A stretch of DNA of 64,000 bases from Piper betle (Eukaryota; Streptophyta; Magnoliopsida; Piperales; Piperaceae): contig JAURVB010014889.1 of NCBI GenBank assembly GCA_033002965.1, forward strand, positions 310,001 through 374,000, written 5' to 3'. A model generated the notes under the pieces. The model had not been told where the DNA came from and did no database searches. It saw only the letters and a program-made list of their open reading frames with translations. A program made the translations under genes and the position numbers. Below, in pieces: positions 26,642 to 42,600 of this stretch. The stretch's first letter is position 1, and every line of letters begins with the position of its first letter.

Positions 26642-27559
26642 ATTAAAGAGAATTTGGCGGATTTGGGCTTCAAATCGGTATATTCTTACATTTGGGACGT
26701 CTTGTCTTCATAAACTTGATGAACCCAATATTCGACTAATCTGACGCTCATAATTTTAGCTTATTATCACAACAACGGATATATCCGATGTATTGTGTGG
26801 GATTCACGGTGAGAAATATATGAACACATTAGTACGTGTAAAGAATCTGCAATTATCTTTTGACTCTCACTAATCAAAGCTCTAAAATATTATTATTTTA
26901 CTTTTGTATATAGTGAAATAATAAAATTTGAAATAAATTGTAGTTTTGTACGTAAAAAAAATCTTCTTATAAAACAATCCAACAGATCCAACCCACACAT
27001 GGATGGTAATTAAGCAGTTGTCTCAAAAGAAAAAAGCTCGTGTATATATAAGCCATTAATTGATGCATTTTCTACCACTATTGGCTTGTTAATGTTATTA
27101 TCATACACACATATATTTTTATATAGGAAAATAATCTGCTAATACTAATTGATAATATTGACAGTAAGACTCAATAGAGAACTACAAAAGTACATATGCA
27201 GATATTCATTTATTCTTTAAATAATAAAATTACCATGATAAGATTTAATAGAGAGTGATTAAATTAAAATTGATTAGGCCTTACAACTATATTAATTGTA
27301 ATAGATTACTATACGATATATATACTATATATATATATAAGTTATTGATGTAAAACTATTATTCTAAATGAGATAAATGAGATTTTCTTTATCAATAAAT
27401 AATTTATAAATATAATAATTGCATAATGATAGATTTTTTGGTTTGTTTTTACAAGACCAAAACTCATCAACTGACAAAACCCCAACCCTAGGCACAAACA
27501 ATTTCGGGTCATATATAACCGGGTTAGATTTGGATCAGATTACCAAATAAGCCCATTTC
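26642..27559. other. Divergent intergenic region between SWA2 and RPSA
   Basis: AT-rich sequence between two divergently transcribed ribosome-related genes. No gene or clear element is seen apart from short TA runs near 27318-27338. Confidence 0.5.
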
Positions 27560-27835
27560 TGTTTATCGTTAAGCGCATTTCCCGCCAATACTCGTGTCTT
27601 CGTGAAAGGCCCAAGCTTTTACATAGGCCCAATAATCAGGTGGGCCTAATTAACATGAAGCCCATAAGCAAGTAGATGGCCAAAACAGTCATTGCGCGCC
27701 ATCTCCATCTAGGGTTTAGCGGCAAGCACCCTATATAAGGTTTGAGATTTACACGGCCGTGTCTCACCGGCGCCGGCACCATCTGGGGATCCCTGTTGAC
27801 GTCGTTGCTCAGAGACCGATCGGCGGCGGTGCAAG
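27560..27835 (+). promoter_or_regulatory. RPSA promoter: site II motifs, telo-box, TATA box
   Basis: Three site II-type motifs are present: GGCCCA at 27608 and 27626, and TGGGCC at 27641. A telo-box (CTAGGGTTTAG, 27709-27719) follows, and a TATA box (CTATATAAGG) lies at 27731-27740, about 100 bases before the ATG. Site II plus telo-box is the known arrangement in promoters of plant ribosomal protein genes. SWA2, divergent to the left, may share these elements at a distance of about 1.2 kb. Confidence 0.75.
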
Positions 27836-29706
<1,871 letters not shown>

Positions 29707-31925
29707 TGAAATGCCGTACATTATTTAAAATGCCTTTTTAGAATTACTGAGCGTTTTTTTGTCTTGAGAGTAATATGTTCTAGACTAATTTTTCTTTTTT
29801 ACATAAAGATATCAGCTTGATTGTGCATTTTTATGGTTCCTCGCAAATTTTGGAAATGGCAACAACATTTGAATCTTGAAATAATCGAGATCTTTCTTCA
29901 ACAATGGCGGACCTGACTCGTGGATATTTTTGAGGATTGTAAACGGAAATGTTCGCGGTGTTGATATTGCGCGAAACTGATTCTAGTAGAGCAATTTTTT
30001 CGTTGCGGTAGATGATAGCGTACAGGATTTTTTACTTAATTAGCGGTTCTCGTTTTCATACTTAATTAGCAGTTGTTAGGAGCTTGAATATCGTTGAGAT
30101 TTTCTAATGGTAGGATTAGTCATGTTTGCTTTTTTTATCCTGATTGCAAAATCATGAAATGCTTTTTTTATTCCTTCTAATGCCAATCGTGGAATTTTTT
30201 GTTGTTTGGTGAAGGCTTCTGAGGGCTGCCTTGTACACTGTTTTTAATTTCGGTTTTTGACTTAACTGAACCACTATCAGCCGAAAATTTTAGTTCGATT
30301 TCAGTTCGATTTGGACAAATAAAATGGGTTCGCGTCGGTGGAAAGATTTAGCCACTGAGGGCCCAAACGGGAATTCGGTTCAGACTGCTCTACCCTGAAC
30401 ACGAGGTACCCAACGAAGCAAGATATTAGCCGAGTACAAAAACGTCATAACATAACTACAGAAGTGAGAAGAAGTTGGAGGGAGACATCGTTGCTAATAA
30501 CGAAATATCATTTCCATTACGGAAAAAAGTATTAACAAGAGATTGGACCGCATCAACCGGACACTGCATTCCACATGGACAATGGTAATTAGCCCAGATT
30601 GTTCACAACATGGTAGCACTATCAGGAGGCTTTTGAGTTCAATTCTTGAGGGGACATCGTCGGCTCGCTCCACAGTCTGGGCTACAACAAGGCCAATGTT
30701 ATCACATAACACAACCCCTGCCTGTTTTAGGATCATCAACAACAGTATAATTGTCATCCACGAAGAAAAACAGCTTCACACAAGAACCCTTGAATGGGAT
30801 TATAGGAGACAGTAACGTTAAAAATAGATGGCAAAGCAAAATGTGCGTGGGCTATGTTCAAGCTAAAACTGCTTAATTGAATTACTCCTTAATAGTTAGA
30901 AACAGTTTTCCGTAGACGATTCATTTTTCACATAATCTTGTTTGGTTCAGGGCTATTTAAGTACTTGTAAAGGTGATGTTACTCCAAAAAACAAGAGGAA
31001 CACCTACGCAATATGCTTGTTTACTATTTTATTTTCGCCATTCTAAGACAAAAAGTTTTACTTAAGCCAAGTCGCACGATACAGCGTTCGTAAATTCTAA
31101 TGCAGTGTTATCACTGAGAGAGCACTCGCTTTTCACCCATTGCACTGCGAAAAGCTTGCTTCTACAATCATATCAAGCAAAGCGGATGTAAAAAAGGTTG
31201 CATTTTGACCGTATGATTCGATAATAACAAAATAAAGCTTTGTTCATGAAAGATTGCAAGCTAACAACTAAACAGATGACTATACAGCTCCATTGGAACA
31301 ACACCAAGCAGCAGCACCAGTAGCAATCCATATCGTATGTACAGTCACTGATTCCCTAAGCTGCTTCGACTTTCATTTCTTGCCTTCCCTTCCTTTTATT
31401 CGCTCCGGTGAAAAGGTTCTTTTAGTTAACCAGCATCATGCTCCTTCAAACAACCCTTCAAAAGGTAATTAGTAGGCACTCGAACATGTACAGCAACTTC
31501 TCAATAATCAAGAACAATTACATCCATAGACTGCTGGAGAAGCCATGTTCGCGTGTCTTGCTTCTTTCTCGCCTTTTTTCACAGAATGAGGAAACCATCC
31601 TTGATGACTTTCATCATCCGAGGGCCAAAAATATGAAAGAAAATAACGTGAAATGAAGGAGATCAAAGATCTATCCTATATCTATTTACAAGAAGAATTT
31701 GTCTAATAAGCTAATGAGTTACAAAAAAATTCTATAACCGCTGTGTTCTCCTTTTATCTCATAATAGTCAACTGAGGACTTTTGATCTTGAGAAAATCGG
31801 ACCACCCACCGGATAAACCTGGAAGAAGCAGATCTCAATGTAATATGCCTCTTGTGCCCCTCTGCTTATTCTCATAACAATGCTCACGAGCCATCATGGA
31901 AAGGAGCCAAGAATTAAAGTCAGCC
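29707..31925. other. Convergent intergenic region between RPSA and SAC genes
   Basis: Contains the 3' regions of both genes. A short stretch at about 30240-30340 has repeated TTCGGTT / GTTCGATTT motifs, typical of degraded small transposons. The open frames around 30494-30815 and 31438-31656 have no family resemblance, and I do not call them. Confidence 0.5.
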
Positions 31926-34900
31926 TCAATGACACAAAGTTTCACCATTGTTTACCCAATGAATAAAACTGTCTGAGAATTCATTCAGAATTTCGGCATT
32001 ACTGACTCCAGCATAAGACATTCTACTTTCTGTCTGCTCCGTTCCCTAATGCAGGTTATTTCAAAATGGTCAGGAACAAAACACAGTAAAGAATCACAGA
32101 ATGATTAATTAATAGCACCCTAAAAAGTGTGCAGATGCAATATGAATACATCCAATTGAAAAACATGCTCAAATTTATATGCATCTTTCAAAAAATTTTC
32201 AGTATTAGAAGAAATAAATGAAGTCGGACTAGAATAATGCGGTTCTGACTGCAAAACAAAGCCGATAAACTCCTCATCCCCATTGAATATTCCGACCATA
32301 TTCTATTTTCATTGGCTGGCTATCTTTTTAGGCAAATCACACCATTTTCATTTCAGAAATTATTTAATGCGTTCAGCTCTAACTATAATATGACCCACAT
32401 GGATGAAAATTTTGAGCTGTATTTGATGCATTTATAGATAACAAAGATCCCAGAAAGTTCATACTAAAACTTACAAACTAAGTTTTATATTTAGTCAATT
32501 TTCTCTATTTTCTAAAATTTCTATCAATTTACCAAAAACAGATTAAACAAATTAATATCGTCAAAAGTCAACCAATGAAACTAACCTTGATGGTCAACTC
32601 ACTTCCGCATGGTGATTGAGTTGTTTCCATGTTTACTCCATTAATCACATTTTCCGATGACAAACATGCGAAGGGTGAATTTGTAAGTGCACACCTGAAA
32701 AAGTTGAAGGACAACCTCTTTTACTTTCACATCAGCTGGAAGTTTCAAAGCTCCACAGACTTGTTTCAAATAATAATAGTAAAACTACCATCTAGCATCT
32801 TTACATCCAATTTGAGTAGGTTTTGTGAACCATATGTTATGCAAAAGGAAGTAAAAGTCATGCATGCCAATCAGCTAGATAAAGGGTAGAGAAAGAAGGG
32901 GAAAAAGCTTGAACTTAAAGATATGTATGAACTATGAACATTATGAAAATGGGAGATTTAAGTATTAATATGGTGTAGGATAAAGTGAGATAGCAGAAGA
33001 GTTTAAGGATTAAGTGGATATCACCTCTCTGATGTTTCTTCCTCACAGGAATTTCCTGATGAAGGTAACCAATCCAGGTCAAAGAAATTTGAACAATCTG
33101 ACTCATCATCAGCCTCTAACTCGTTGAAGTGTATGTGATCACTTTTAGGACACAAATCTGGAAACAATTCTCTCTGTGCAATTGAAGGTGTGCACCTATA
33201 AATATATAAAAATTGCGGATCAAAATATTATATACTGCCACATGAAAGCTTGTAACACATCTAGAATGAATCTTAGAAATAAAACACCAATACCACCCTT
33301 TTTTCTCAAGCAACTAGAAAATGTAAAAAAAAAACCTTGAGTATGATGCATCGGTTTCACAAGTTGAAATTTCTGGTGTGGATTCTGATAAGCCTGCCCC
33401 AGCATATTCAACTATATCCGGCAATGACGAACTTGGAAATTTCTCACTCTCTCTAGTAGAAACGGGTGTCTTACTCTCACATAAAATGTTCCCATCAGAC
33501 AATGATCTCTTAAAAACAACATTTCTGTAGAACAATGGTTTTGAAATAATGGAATAAAACAAGATCAAATATAGATAAGAAAGGACAATGAACCATATTA
33601 ATAAAAGAAAATAGACTATTATTTGGAAAGTCAATTGGTTGAAAGACGCTCCAAAACTAGTTCTGTACAGAAAAAATATACTAAAAATTGATACCTTGTG
33701 ACTTTATCTTCGCTGGAATTAGCATGCCGACCAATATTGTAAGGCTGATCAGAGCGCAACTCCCAAAGTGTGGGTTTACCTGGCTGAGGCTGGAAGTGAC
33801 CAAGGAAACTGCATTTGAAAGAACAATAAAATAATATAGTAGATAATGTGCAGAAATTATTTGATAGTTTACTAAAAAAACTGAACATACCACAAGATAA
33901 ATACATAATAAAGAACGGCAGCCCAGTGCACAAAGGTTCTCACATGTGCGGGATACAATAAGCTTCTGACCACAAAGAGGGTTTATTGTAGCAGCCTTAC
34001 CCTGCGTTTTGCAAGAGGCTGGTTCCACTACTCGAACCATTGGTCACTAGGTCACACGGCGGCAACTCTTCCCAGTTGCGCCATGGCTCCCTTATATGAT
34101 AAATACAGAATGCAGTAGCAAATTTCTAAGGCAGATGAATTTTTAAGAACTTACACATTGATCGAATCCTGCTTATCAGCATCCATATACGCATTGTTAT
34201 AATAGCGCTGGAGAGTCCTTAAGAACTCCTGAGATTGTGTTGCTGCTTTCCACTGGCCTCTTCTTTCAGAAAATATCTACAAATGATGAAATAAGGTGGA
34301 AATTCAGCCACAGGAAAGTATAAGCACATAAAGAACCTCATCTGTCATAGTTCATCCTCTTAGGATAGGATTTTCACTTTGCCATGTTCACCAGATACAT
34401 CTTGGTAATACATATGGCACACAAAATATTTGATTTTATGAGCTTATATTACACATTCAGGTCTAATGGAGAGCTACAGATGGGTTTTGGTGCTATTCTC
34501 TCATTGCTCTACCTGAGTGTGGCAAAAATTCAGAACGCAAATGTGGATTACCCATACTGTTCCAACTAAACACGAAAGCTGAGGATCTCTATCTTCACAA
34601 ACCAGAGACCAGACATTATAACAAAAAAAACCCAATGCAATATTTCTAAATGCACTTTTGTATTCTAAATCAACATTTGCATTTTTTTCAATTGAATGCT
34701 GGGTGCATAAGAGAAGTAAAATGAAACAGTTTTTAACAAAAAAAGAAGTCTTGAGCCCTCACTCAAAAACCACTCTATAAATTCAATGCCAACCATAATT
34801 CGGCTATAACCAAAATTCTGGTCAACTTTTATATGAGATTATACCATTGATTTGAAAGAAAAAGCAATCAAATTGGTGATCCGTCAGCGACTCTGCCAAC

Positions 34901-37900
34901 CTAGGACAAAATGACCTAGAAAAATAAAACCTAGGATAAAGTGTACATGATGATGAAAATCCTTTCATAATTCATTGTTATAACTCTTCCAACATTTAAT
35001 AAAGCAATCCTAAAAAGATGTCATGTAACAGCTTTCAAAAGTCGGACTAATAATCACCTGTCACTAACTAATAAACTGACAAACAAATGACCACAAAACA
35101 GAAAAGGAACATTTGATTGTTTTAAAGACAGATGCCAATACCTTGTTGTGGGCAGCAGAGCCACCATATTGAAATGCCAGATTATCACCCATTTTCTCAT
35201 AAAAACTCATCAAGTCATCAGCCAAAGGAGTATCCAGATCGATCTTTGGGTAGTTCATTAGCCCTAAAGCATAGAGCTGATGCCCTAGAGCAGCTAAACC
35301 ATATGTATACTGTGCAACATTTGTTCGGTCCAAGCAATCAATGCAATTGGTTCTCAGGACACCTTTCTGCAACATGAGAGGCTTGACAACATAACTTCTA
35401 CTAAAATCTAAGCTTTCTGGCTGAGATACAACTCCTGAAACATCTTTGTCCTCCATTTCACTAGTAGCGTTTTCTTCCACAAAGAACCCAGAGGAATGTT
35501 TCTTCCTGTGAAACATTATAATAAACCATCAAATTTCTTAAAGTTAAAAAATTAAAATTAAAATAAAAATCCACTAGCATAACACTTGTTTGTCTCAAAG
35601 AACACAAGAATGTCATGATCTGTTTGAGAAGTGATACTAATGAGCACTGAAAAGGAGCAAGGTATATACTTTTTATAGCATTAGTTCTCACTCTTCAAGA
35701 CTATTACAGTAAAGTAACTAAGCGTATATCACAAAAATGTTGAAGATGTAACTCACTGATATAAGTTGAATTTCAGAGGTCCGTTCAAAGATGGAGTCAG
35801 TTCGCAATTAAAATATCCTGTTACTTTCAATGCACGTTCAGTGACTTTCTCCAGGACAGAAAGCACATTAGTAACCTTGCTGCCATATTAAAAAAATCCT
35901 TCAGTTTCTAGTATAACTTCTTCCAACAAACATGCCTCAATATAGTGGTTGTTGACAAATCCCGTACCTCCTAGAATGCTTGTGAAGATCCCAGTGTAGG
36001 AATCTTAGGCGGTTTTCCACTGTCAGATCTTTGTTAATAAAATCAATTGCATTGGCAAATTCACCACGAAGTATAGACTCCCGAGGGCGCTTTTCACGTC
36101 TCTAAAAAAATCAATCCATGGAAGAAAAATTAAGTAGATAATACTAAGTAGGGTAAATGATTTTTCGACAAAAGTTAAGAACCAACCTTAATTAAGTTAA
36201 GTATAATTATAGGATTTCCATATCTCTTAACAAGATTCTCAAAATGCAGGCGTGTAGCATCATAGTTCACATCTTTTTTGTGCACTAAGAAGAGAAATGA
36301 ACTCATCAAAATATGAAGGAGAAAAGGCAAAAATTAGAAATGGCAAAAAATGATAGTGAATCATACATATGATATCAGGCTTAATGTTAAGACGAGAAGT
36401 CTCTTGAGACCAAAAGAGGGGTATGGAGCCTCTATTCTGTACAACAGAACTTATTTGTAAAGGCTGCCCTTCCGGATTGTCCTCAAAAACAATTTGCTCA
36501 GTCTCAACATCATTGGCAACTCGGCCCTTTTCATTAACGCCCCGTTTAAGGTACCTAACACAAAAATGATGGAAATAACACAAGTTATAAGAAGAAGATT
36601 TAATCAGTGTAGATAAAATGAATTGACAGAAAATGGCAATATGGGATCATTTCTCACCTGGTCCCAGCATAGTGACGAGACCGGCGAGCAATAATGGTTA
36701 AGTCAAAGTCCTTCCTTCCTACAGATAATTTTGCCTAAAAACAAGATAAGTTACAGCTGATTAGGAAATGTTGGAAGTCTAAATGAAAATTTAGCTTAAC
36801 AACATATAATGCATTTGCACATGAATATGCTGAACGTAAGGATGCAAGCCCAGAACGAAATATGGGAAAATTATGAAACAAAGATGAGTATTTAATATGA
36901 ACTCCCATGTAACAAAGATGAACTCAAACCTATATGCCCGACATAGATAGAATATTGCAAGTATCATTAATGTAAAACTACATTATCTGTGTATAAAGAT
37001 AGGAGGTAGCAGACATAAATACTGCAATCATTTGAACAATTTAGCCAACACCATATCGTGTCATTCACTCCTCAGAACACTCACCAGGCACAAAGCTAAA
37101 TTAGAGCAATGCTAATAGAAAAAGTTTATGGACAGGATGTTGTTCCATATAAAGAAAGATAAAAGACATTAAAGACTAAGGAAACCATCAGAAGGCTAAA
37201 CCTAAGACCATGGAACTTACACTTTATTTTCTTACTAGTTACCTGTCTGAAGAAGCCATAAACCAAAGCAACTGTCCAGATCGAATTTTTAAGGTGATTT
37301 CTAATGCCCCGTGTGAGGAACTCATTCCACACAAACATAGTTTCGTACAAAACATGCCCACTTTCCTCCTCGCATAGATTATTTTGAACACTGCACATAA
37401 CACGGTAGGAGTAGCTGAAGAAGAAGTCCTTGGTAAGATCCACCGTGCACAAAAGCTTCTTGTATCTACACAATCAACAAAAGTGATGAAGAGAAGACAC
37501 ATGAAGAAGCTGGCAACCATAATAGCACCTACCATTTGTATCCCTCTTACAATTATGGTAGATCACAAATACATATCACGTAATGACCAAATTTCCTTAT
37601 CATGCTGTCAAATTTGAATTTAAGAATCACAATATTGAACAGTCTATTAAGGTCTAAGATAAATAAAGCAGAATAGTGAAGTACACATAGGTTCCATAAA
37701 GCTAACAAAAAATGTCTAGAGATGGACAATAATAAAATTTCAATCCAGCTTTTTTATATAGGATTAATTGGATACAAATATATCTAAGGAGAAAAGAAGA
37801 TTCCAGCAAGTGTGCAATAAGAGCTGCATTACCTCACCAATGAAAAAAAAACAAAGGTGAACATCATTGAGAAGTAACTAAACTAAGCAGATCCAAGCAT

Positions 37901-39155
37901 TGATTGCATACAAGTCCAAAAACACACATGTTTCTAGTAGCCCTTCTAATGTAACAATATGATGTTAATGTATGACCTGCTCTCGTTTTTGGAGTCACTC
38001 ATGCTCAAATGCACGGAAGAATTTGGAACAGGTATCATCCCAGTCTTATCGATGGCATAAACGGTGTGACCACAAATGACTCCAATTTGCCTTCTTTCCG
38101 TGATAAGAAGCATATAATAAGGGCCCAAGAACTTGATAAAACCTGAGACATAAAAAATTCTTTAGACACCCACACAAAAAATTAAAATTCAATCGACAAA
38201 AGAATGGGAATGGTGGATACCAACAATTCCGTAGCATTTGGTGACAAATTTTAGTCCACCTGTAGCTTTATTTCCTTCATGTATCCGTTTCAAGAGGTCA
38301 TGGCATTCGATTTCTGTATATGCAGTCGGGTCTTCCCGAATATTCAGTTCACTGGGCTCCAGCCGGTCAATCTTCAAAACTCTCCACAGTGATCTAATCT
38401 TATTTCTTCCTATTACATAAAATTTCTGCCAAATAAATGATGAGCTAACGTCAGATAATTTGGCATAAATTCCTCTGAAAGATATAAGCATGCAATTGAC
38501 CGACGTATATAGCCTTAAAAGGACATAGAACAGTCCATTCATTCTCACAGAAGCAACAAAAAACAACAACTTTTTCGTAGCTTCTGAATCTAAAGTTTGC
38601 TTTTAAAAACACAAAAGCGTTAGACGAGCCTGGGTTACAGAGGTCACGGTGCATTGACAGATAACATGGAATGAAAATTGACACGGCCACATCATTTTTA
38701 GTGAACGGGGAATAATCTTTTTCTTTGTGAACTACAGATATGATGCTTTTGATAAAAAACAAGTGCACAGCATTAAAAAGAAAAAAGAAATAACAGAGGA
38801 ATTCCAATCTCTCTATCTTCGATCAATTGAAGCAAAAATAGTACAATCAAATCAAGCAGTTCATTTCCAATTCAACTACCAATATCAATGAACATGTAGA
38901 AGCTGCAATCAAATTTCCAACACCAAAGCATATCCCTACAAGTCCATCACAAAAGGAACAAAAAAAACAACACACACAAATCGAACAAGACCAACTGGCC
39001 ACCATTCAAAATTCTAGCATTCACCGCGCAAAACCAACCTAACAAATCAGAACCACTCACCGATCGAGTCTCGTAGAGCCTGAACTTATACAAATAGCAG
39101 CTCCGCGCTTCATCCTCCCCTCCGATCCGCCCCAAATACTCCCCTCGGCCCCCAT
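31926..39155 (-). CDS. SAC2: SAC-domain phosphoinositide phosphatase, SAC2-5 clade
   Basis: Sixteen exons on the minus strand: 39155-39061, 38425-38221, 38142-37977, 37465-37243, 36734-36658, 36554-36367, 36284-36187, 36101-35968, 35879-35757, 35505-35142, 34276-34155, 33808-33695, 33506-33336, 33195-33025, 32694-32586 and 32045-31926. All phases fit. The protein has about 826 residues; Arabidopsis SAC2-SAC5 are close to 820. The SAC domain includes [36 protein letters not shown] and the catalytic CX5R motif [12 protein letters not shown] (Cys near residue 491). These enzymes are Fig4-like and dephosphorylate PI(3,5)P2 to PI3P at the tonoplast. The plant-specific C-terminus ends [18 protein letters not shown]. 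The first exon has no ATG in frame. A single extra G in the five-G run (C on +, 39149-39153) would create one and give exactly 32 codons ([13 protein letters not shown]...). I infer a missing base. The family is certain; the exact SAC number is not. Confidence 0.93.
33906..34097 (-). mobile_element. tRNA-derived SINE of the Au family in a SAC intron
   Basis: Read on the minus strand it starts near AGGGAGCCATGGCGCAACTG (pol III A-box TGGCGCAACTGG) and has a B-box at GGTTCGAGTAGT. It continues through the conserved body CTCTTGCAAAACGCAGGGTA and ends near CACTGGGCTGCCGTTCTT, as plant Au SINEs do. A perfect 10-bp target site duplication, GATAAATACA, flanks it at 33896-33905 and 34098-34107. It lies between the exons starting at 34276 and 33808 and is oriented with the gene. 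The perfect duplication suggests a fairly recent insertion. Confidence 0.9.
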
Positions 39156-39600
39156 TCCGCTTTAGATCCCGAGCTCAAAACCCACAACCGCGCGACCCCG
39201 CCGGCTGCTTCAGGTAGAGCATTCTCCGGCCGGTCCCGGCCTCCTCTCACCGTCTTTGCACCTCCTCGGCTTCCATTCGCCCGCCAACCGCAAACCAAAA
39301 CCAGAGCCCGACGAAAAGCGGCGCCGGCGACGGTCGATGGAATGGCCTGGCGTCTTCGCCTTGGCTCCGCCCGAGGCGGCGAAGATTGCGGCGGGGTGGT
39401 GGCGGTGGTGGTGGTGTGGGTTGGGGGAGGGGAGCCACACAGCTTCAACGCCACCGCAAAATGGGGAGGGTGGGAAATGTCGATTTTGTGCGAAGTGGGG
39501 TGCCGAGAATCTAGGATTCGTGAAGAAAAGGGGCAATGATTGGAGGGTATAATTGGGAATATAGTTTGACATACTGTTTTATTATTTTTTAATGATAAAA
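39156..39600 (-). promoter_or_regulatory. SAC gene leader and promoter-proximal region
   Basis: A GC-rich patch (about 39156-39460) directly upstream of the first SAC exon, consistent with a 5' UTR and core promoter. I cannot place a TATA box with confidence. Confidence 0.4.
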
Positions 39601-42600
39601 TAAATAGGGACGTAACAAGACGTGGAGGTATGAATAAGAGGCGGTAAATAATTGGTGAACGGTTTTAAAATTTTATAATATAATAATCCTAATATATTAT
39701 TACATTCATAATTTTGAGCGGACTCCAAATTATTTATTAGCTTGCGTCAAATTTTCGTCATGATAATCACAATAAATATATCTTCATTGTGTTAATTAAA
39801 TTTATAAGATTACAATCATAATTTTCATTCTTTGTTTGACCTGGGATAATTTTTGTAGTTTAAGTAAATGGGTTATATGAAGGGATATTTAAAGTGTTTT
39901 TAATATTGTTCAATTTGCATGAAAATTATAGATCATTTTAATTTGAAGTCATTTATGAAAATTGGACGGAAATGTCACTTAAAAAATGTGACCATGAGAA
40001 ATTCTTGAGTCGGAATAAAATTTGAGAAATATGGTCATAGTGTAATCCATAATTGGTTTATAATTGACATATTTATTTCTTTAGTCTTGTATCATGCGGA
40101 CACAATGAAAATAATTTCGATTTGGATTTGTTCTAACATTTCATTAGTCACTTTATGGTACATTTGGTATTTTTACTCTAATTATTTATTGAGAATAATT
40201 AATATTATGTGTCGATTACATTTAATATAAGCTATCACATTATAGTTGGATCATGACGAGGGCAATTTTATTCAAGTCATAAAAAATTATAGCTATATTA
40301 TTTAGATGAATTGCTAAATTTATATGTTGCTGATATTTATCAGTTGTTCTGACACGAAGACCTCTCTTATTCTTGTGCCCCAATCAATAAATATTCCCAC
40401 ATGTTATCGTTAGTCCTTTGTCTCAATGTTATAATGAAAATATTTTGTACTCTTTCAAAACCTCGTGTTTGATTAGCCTAACATAATTATTATGCAAGAA
40501 CAAACCAAAATAGCTATTTAAATATTGGTGATGACAAAGGTTTAACATTACGCATGTTATAAACACCAAAACCACTGCATAGATTAAGAGGTCATCGTGT
40601 TTTTATTAACTATAAACACATTTGGTTATTAGAGTTCACCAAAGGGCCTGAATGTAACGGTGAGTTTACTGGTATGTAAATGTAAACAAATACCTGGCAT
40701 TAATTGGATGTTGTATAAGACAAGCCATTATTCATGTTTGTGTTTGCCATTACGCAATAGGAGAAAATGATGGAATTTAATTACAAGTACTTTAGACGTA
40801 CATGTGGGAACTCGATCAACCAAATAAATTATTACACATCAACGGAGAAAAAATAGGAGGGGCTTATGGGGGATTGGGTTAATTATATTTAAAAAATGTT
40901 GAGGGTTGTGATTGACCCATCCTGCTTGCGAGGGGGACGTGAAATAGTTTTTAAGAATAATTTGACTTTTTATAAATAAAAAATAATAAAACTTACGTAC
41001 CATGCCCTGCATCAAGCCAAGTAAAAGAAACACGGACTAATCCCGTGTGAGAAGACCGTGCTTAATTATTGGACACTTGTCTTACGTGTACGGTTCTCGA
41101 ACCAAATCTCCATCATTATTTTTCTACAGAATGAAAATGACGCAGCTGACAGATTCACCCTATTTTCTTTCCACAAGCAAATTAGCTATCATGATTTGAA
41201 GTTCTCTTTTGGGTTAATTAATTTTGTCAAAATTGCTTTTATAGTTGAAAACTCAATTTTACTGAATTTGCTTTTTAAAAAAAATAAAATAAAAGAGGCC
41301 GATTTCGTAACAAGGAACAAAAAAGAAAAGAAAATAAATGTACATATATATATATATAAAGAATGATGTTTAATAGTTTAAATTATTCTTCGTGTACCCA
41401 AAGCATGATCAAATTATTTAATCCACGTGATTATTTAATCATTATAACGATACTTTGTGATTAAATAACTGTACCACATGATCAAATTAAATATGGAAGC
41501 TAAATTATGATGCATTTTATGTGAAGGTTAATTTAGTAAGCATAAAATGGTAAATAAACGAGAAAGTGGATTCAGAAAAGATTGTACGTAGGAAGGATAG
41601 ACATTGAGAACGGGATAGGACCTGGCAAGCTTCTTTTCAATACTATCCTCGTCCACTGGCAGAGGTTGCAAACACGTGAAAAGGGCGCCGCTTTGATTTT
41701 CCTAAGCTCCATTCCTTCCTCACACACATGCAGCCTTGAATACACACCACAAACAAAAGCCAGGCCATGTAAAGTTTTGTGAAATCTAAGGGGGAGTGGG
41801 AGAGAAGTGACGTTGAGGTTACAATAGCAATTGGAAAGAGGGAGGTTATCTTGGTTGTCACCTATGGACGTAGACAGGGCATCAGGGGTGCAATTTTCAA
41901 TCAAACAAGGCAACTCAGCCAGCCAAGTATATGCATGAAACCCTTTTCTCATTGTTAAAATTAAATTAAAAGGGAAGCAAGACGTCGTCAAAAGGCGGTT
42001 TTGTCCTTGCATCTTATCGCATCTAAGCAGCTAATTATTTGCTTGAGCTGGCAAATTAATAGGGGAGCTTGCAAACTGTACCACATGGTGGGTGTGGGTG
42101 TGAGAGCTGGCCGGGAAAATGTATTTGACTATGATTTTCGACTTTTGGAGCGAATTTGGAAAAATAATTTATAGGCACGCCGGGGTAGATGAGCCTGGTG
42201 TTATTACATTCACACAACAATGGTGGGTACGGTCTATAGCTTACCTAAATTTTCGGTAATGAAATCAACGTGATCAAATTGGTTGAGATTGTTATTCTTT
42301 CGAAAAGAGGAGATCAAATCAAATCAGATCGATCTCGGCTCAACTAAAATTTAGGAATATGCTTCTTAGTTCTCTGGAAAAAACAGATTCATGAAATAGT
42401 TTTTTTGGACGGTGCTAATAATTTTGACGAGTCAATAGTTTCATGGTATAATTTCACTTGTAATTTAAGCAATATAATTAATGTTTTGTGAAAGTCACTT
42501 GATGTTAAAGTAATATTTAATTATGCAATTAACCAATTAGCGATCCAAAGAGATGAAAGAGGTCGCAAGGAAGGTAGAACCCAAGAAAAACTTGATGCTG

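Noticed and set aside
26073..26713. Long open frames on the plus strand opposite SWA2 exon 1
   Set aside because: They are shadows of the trinucleotide repeats, giving poly-Gly, poly-Arg, poly-Cys or poly-Leu.
41572..42012. A 146-codon open frame on the minus strand with overlapping frames on the plus strand
   Set aside because: No family resemblance, no signal peptide of normal form, no splice model, and the opposite strand is equally open.
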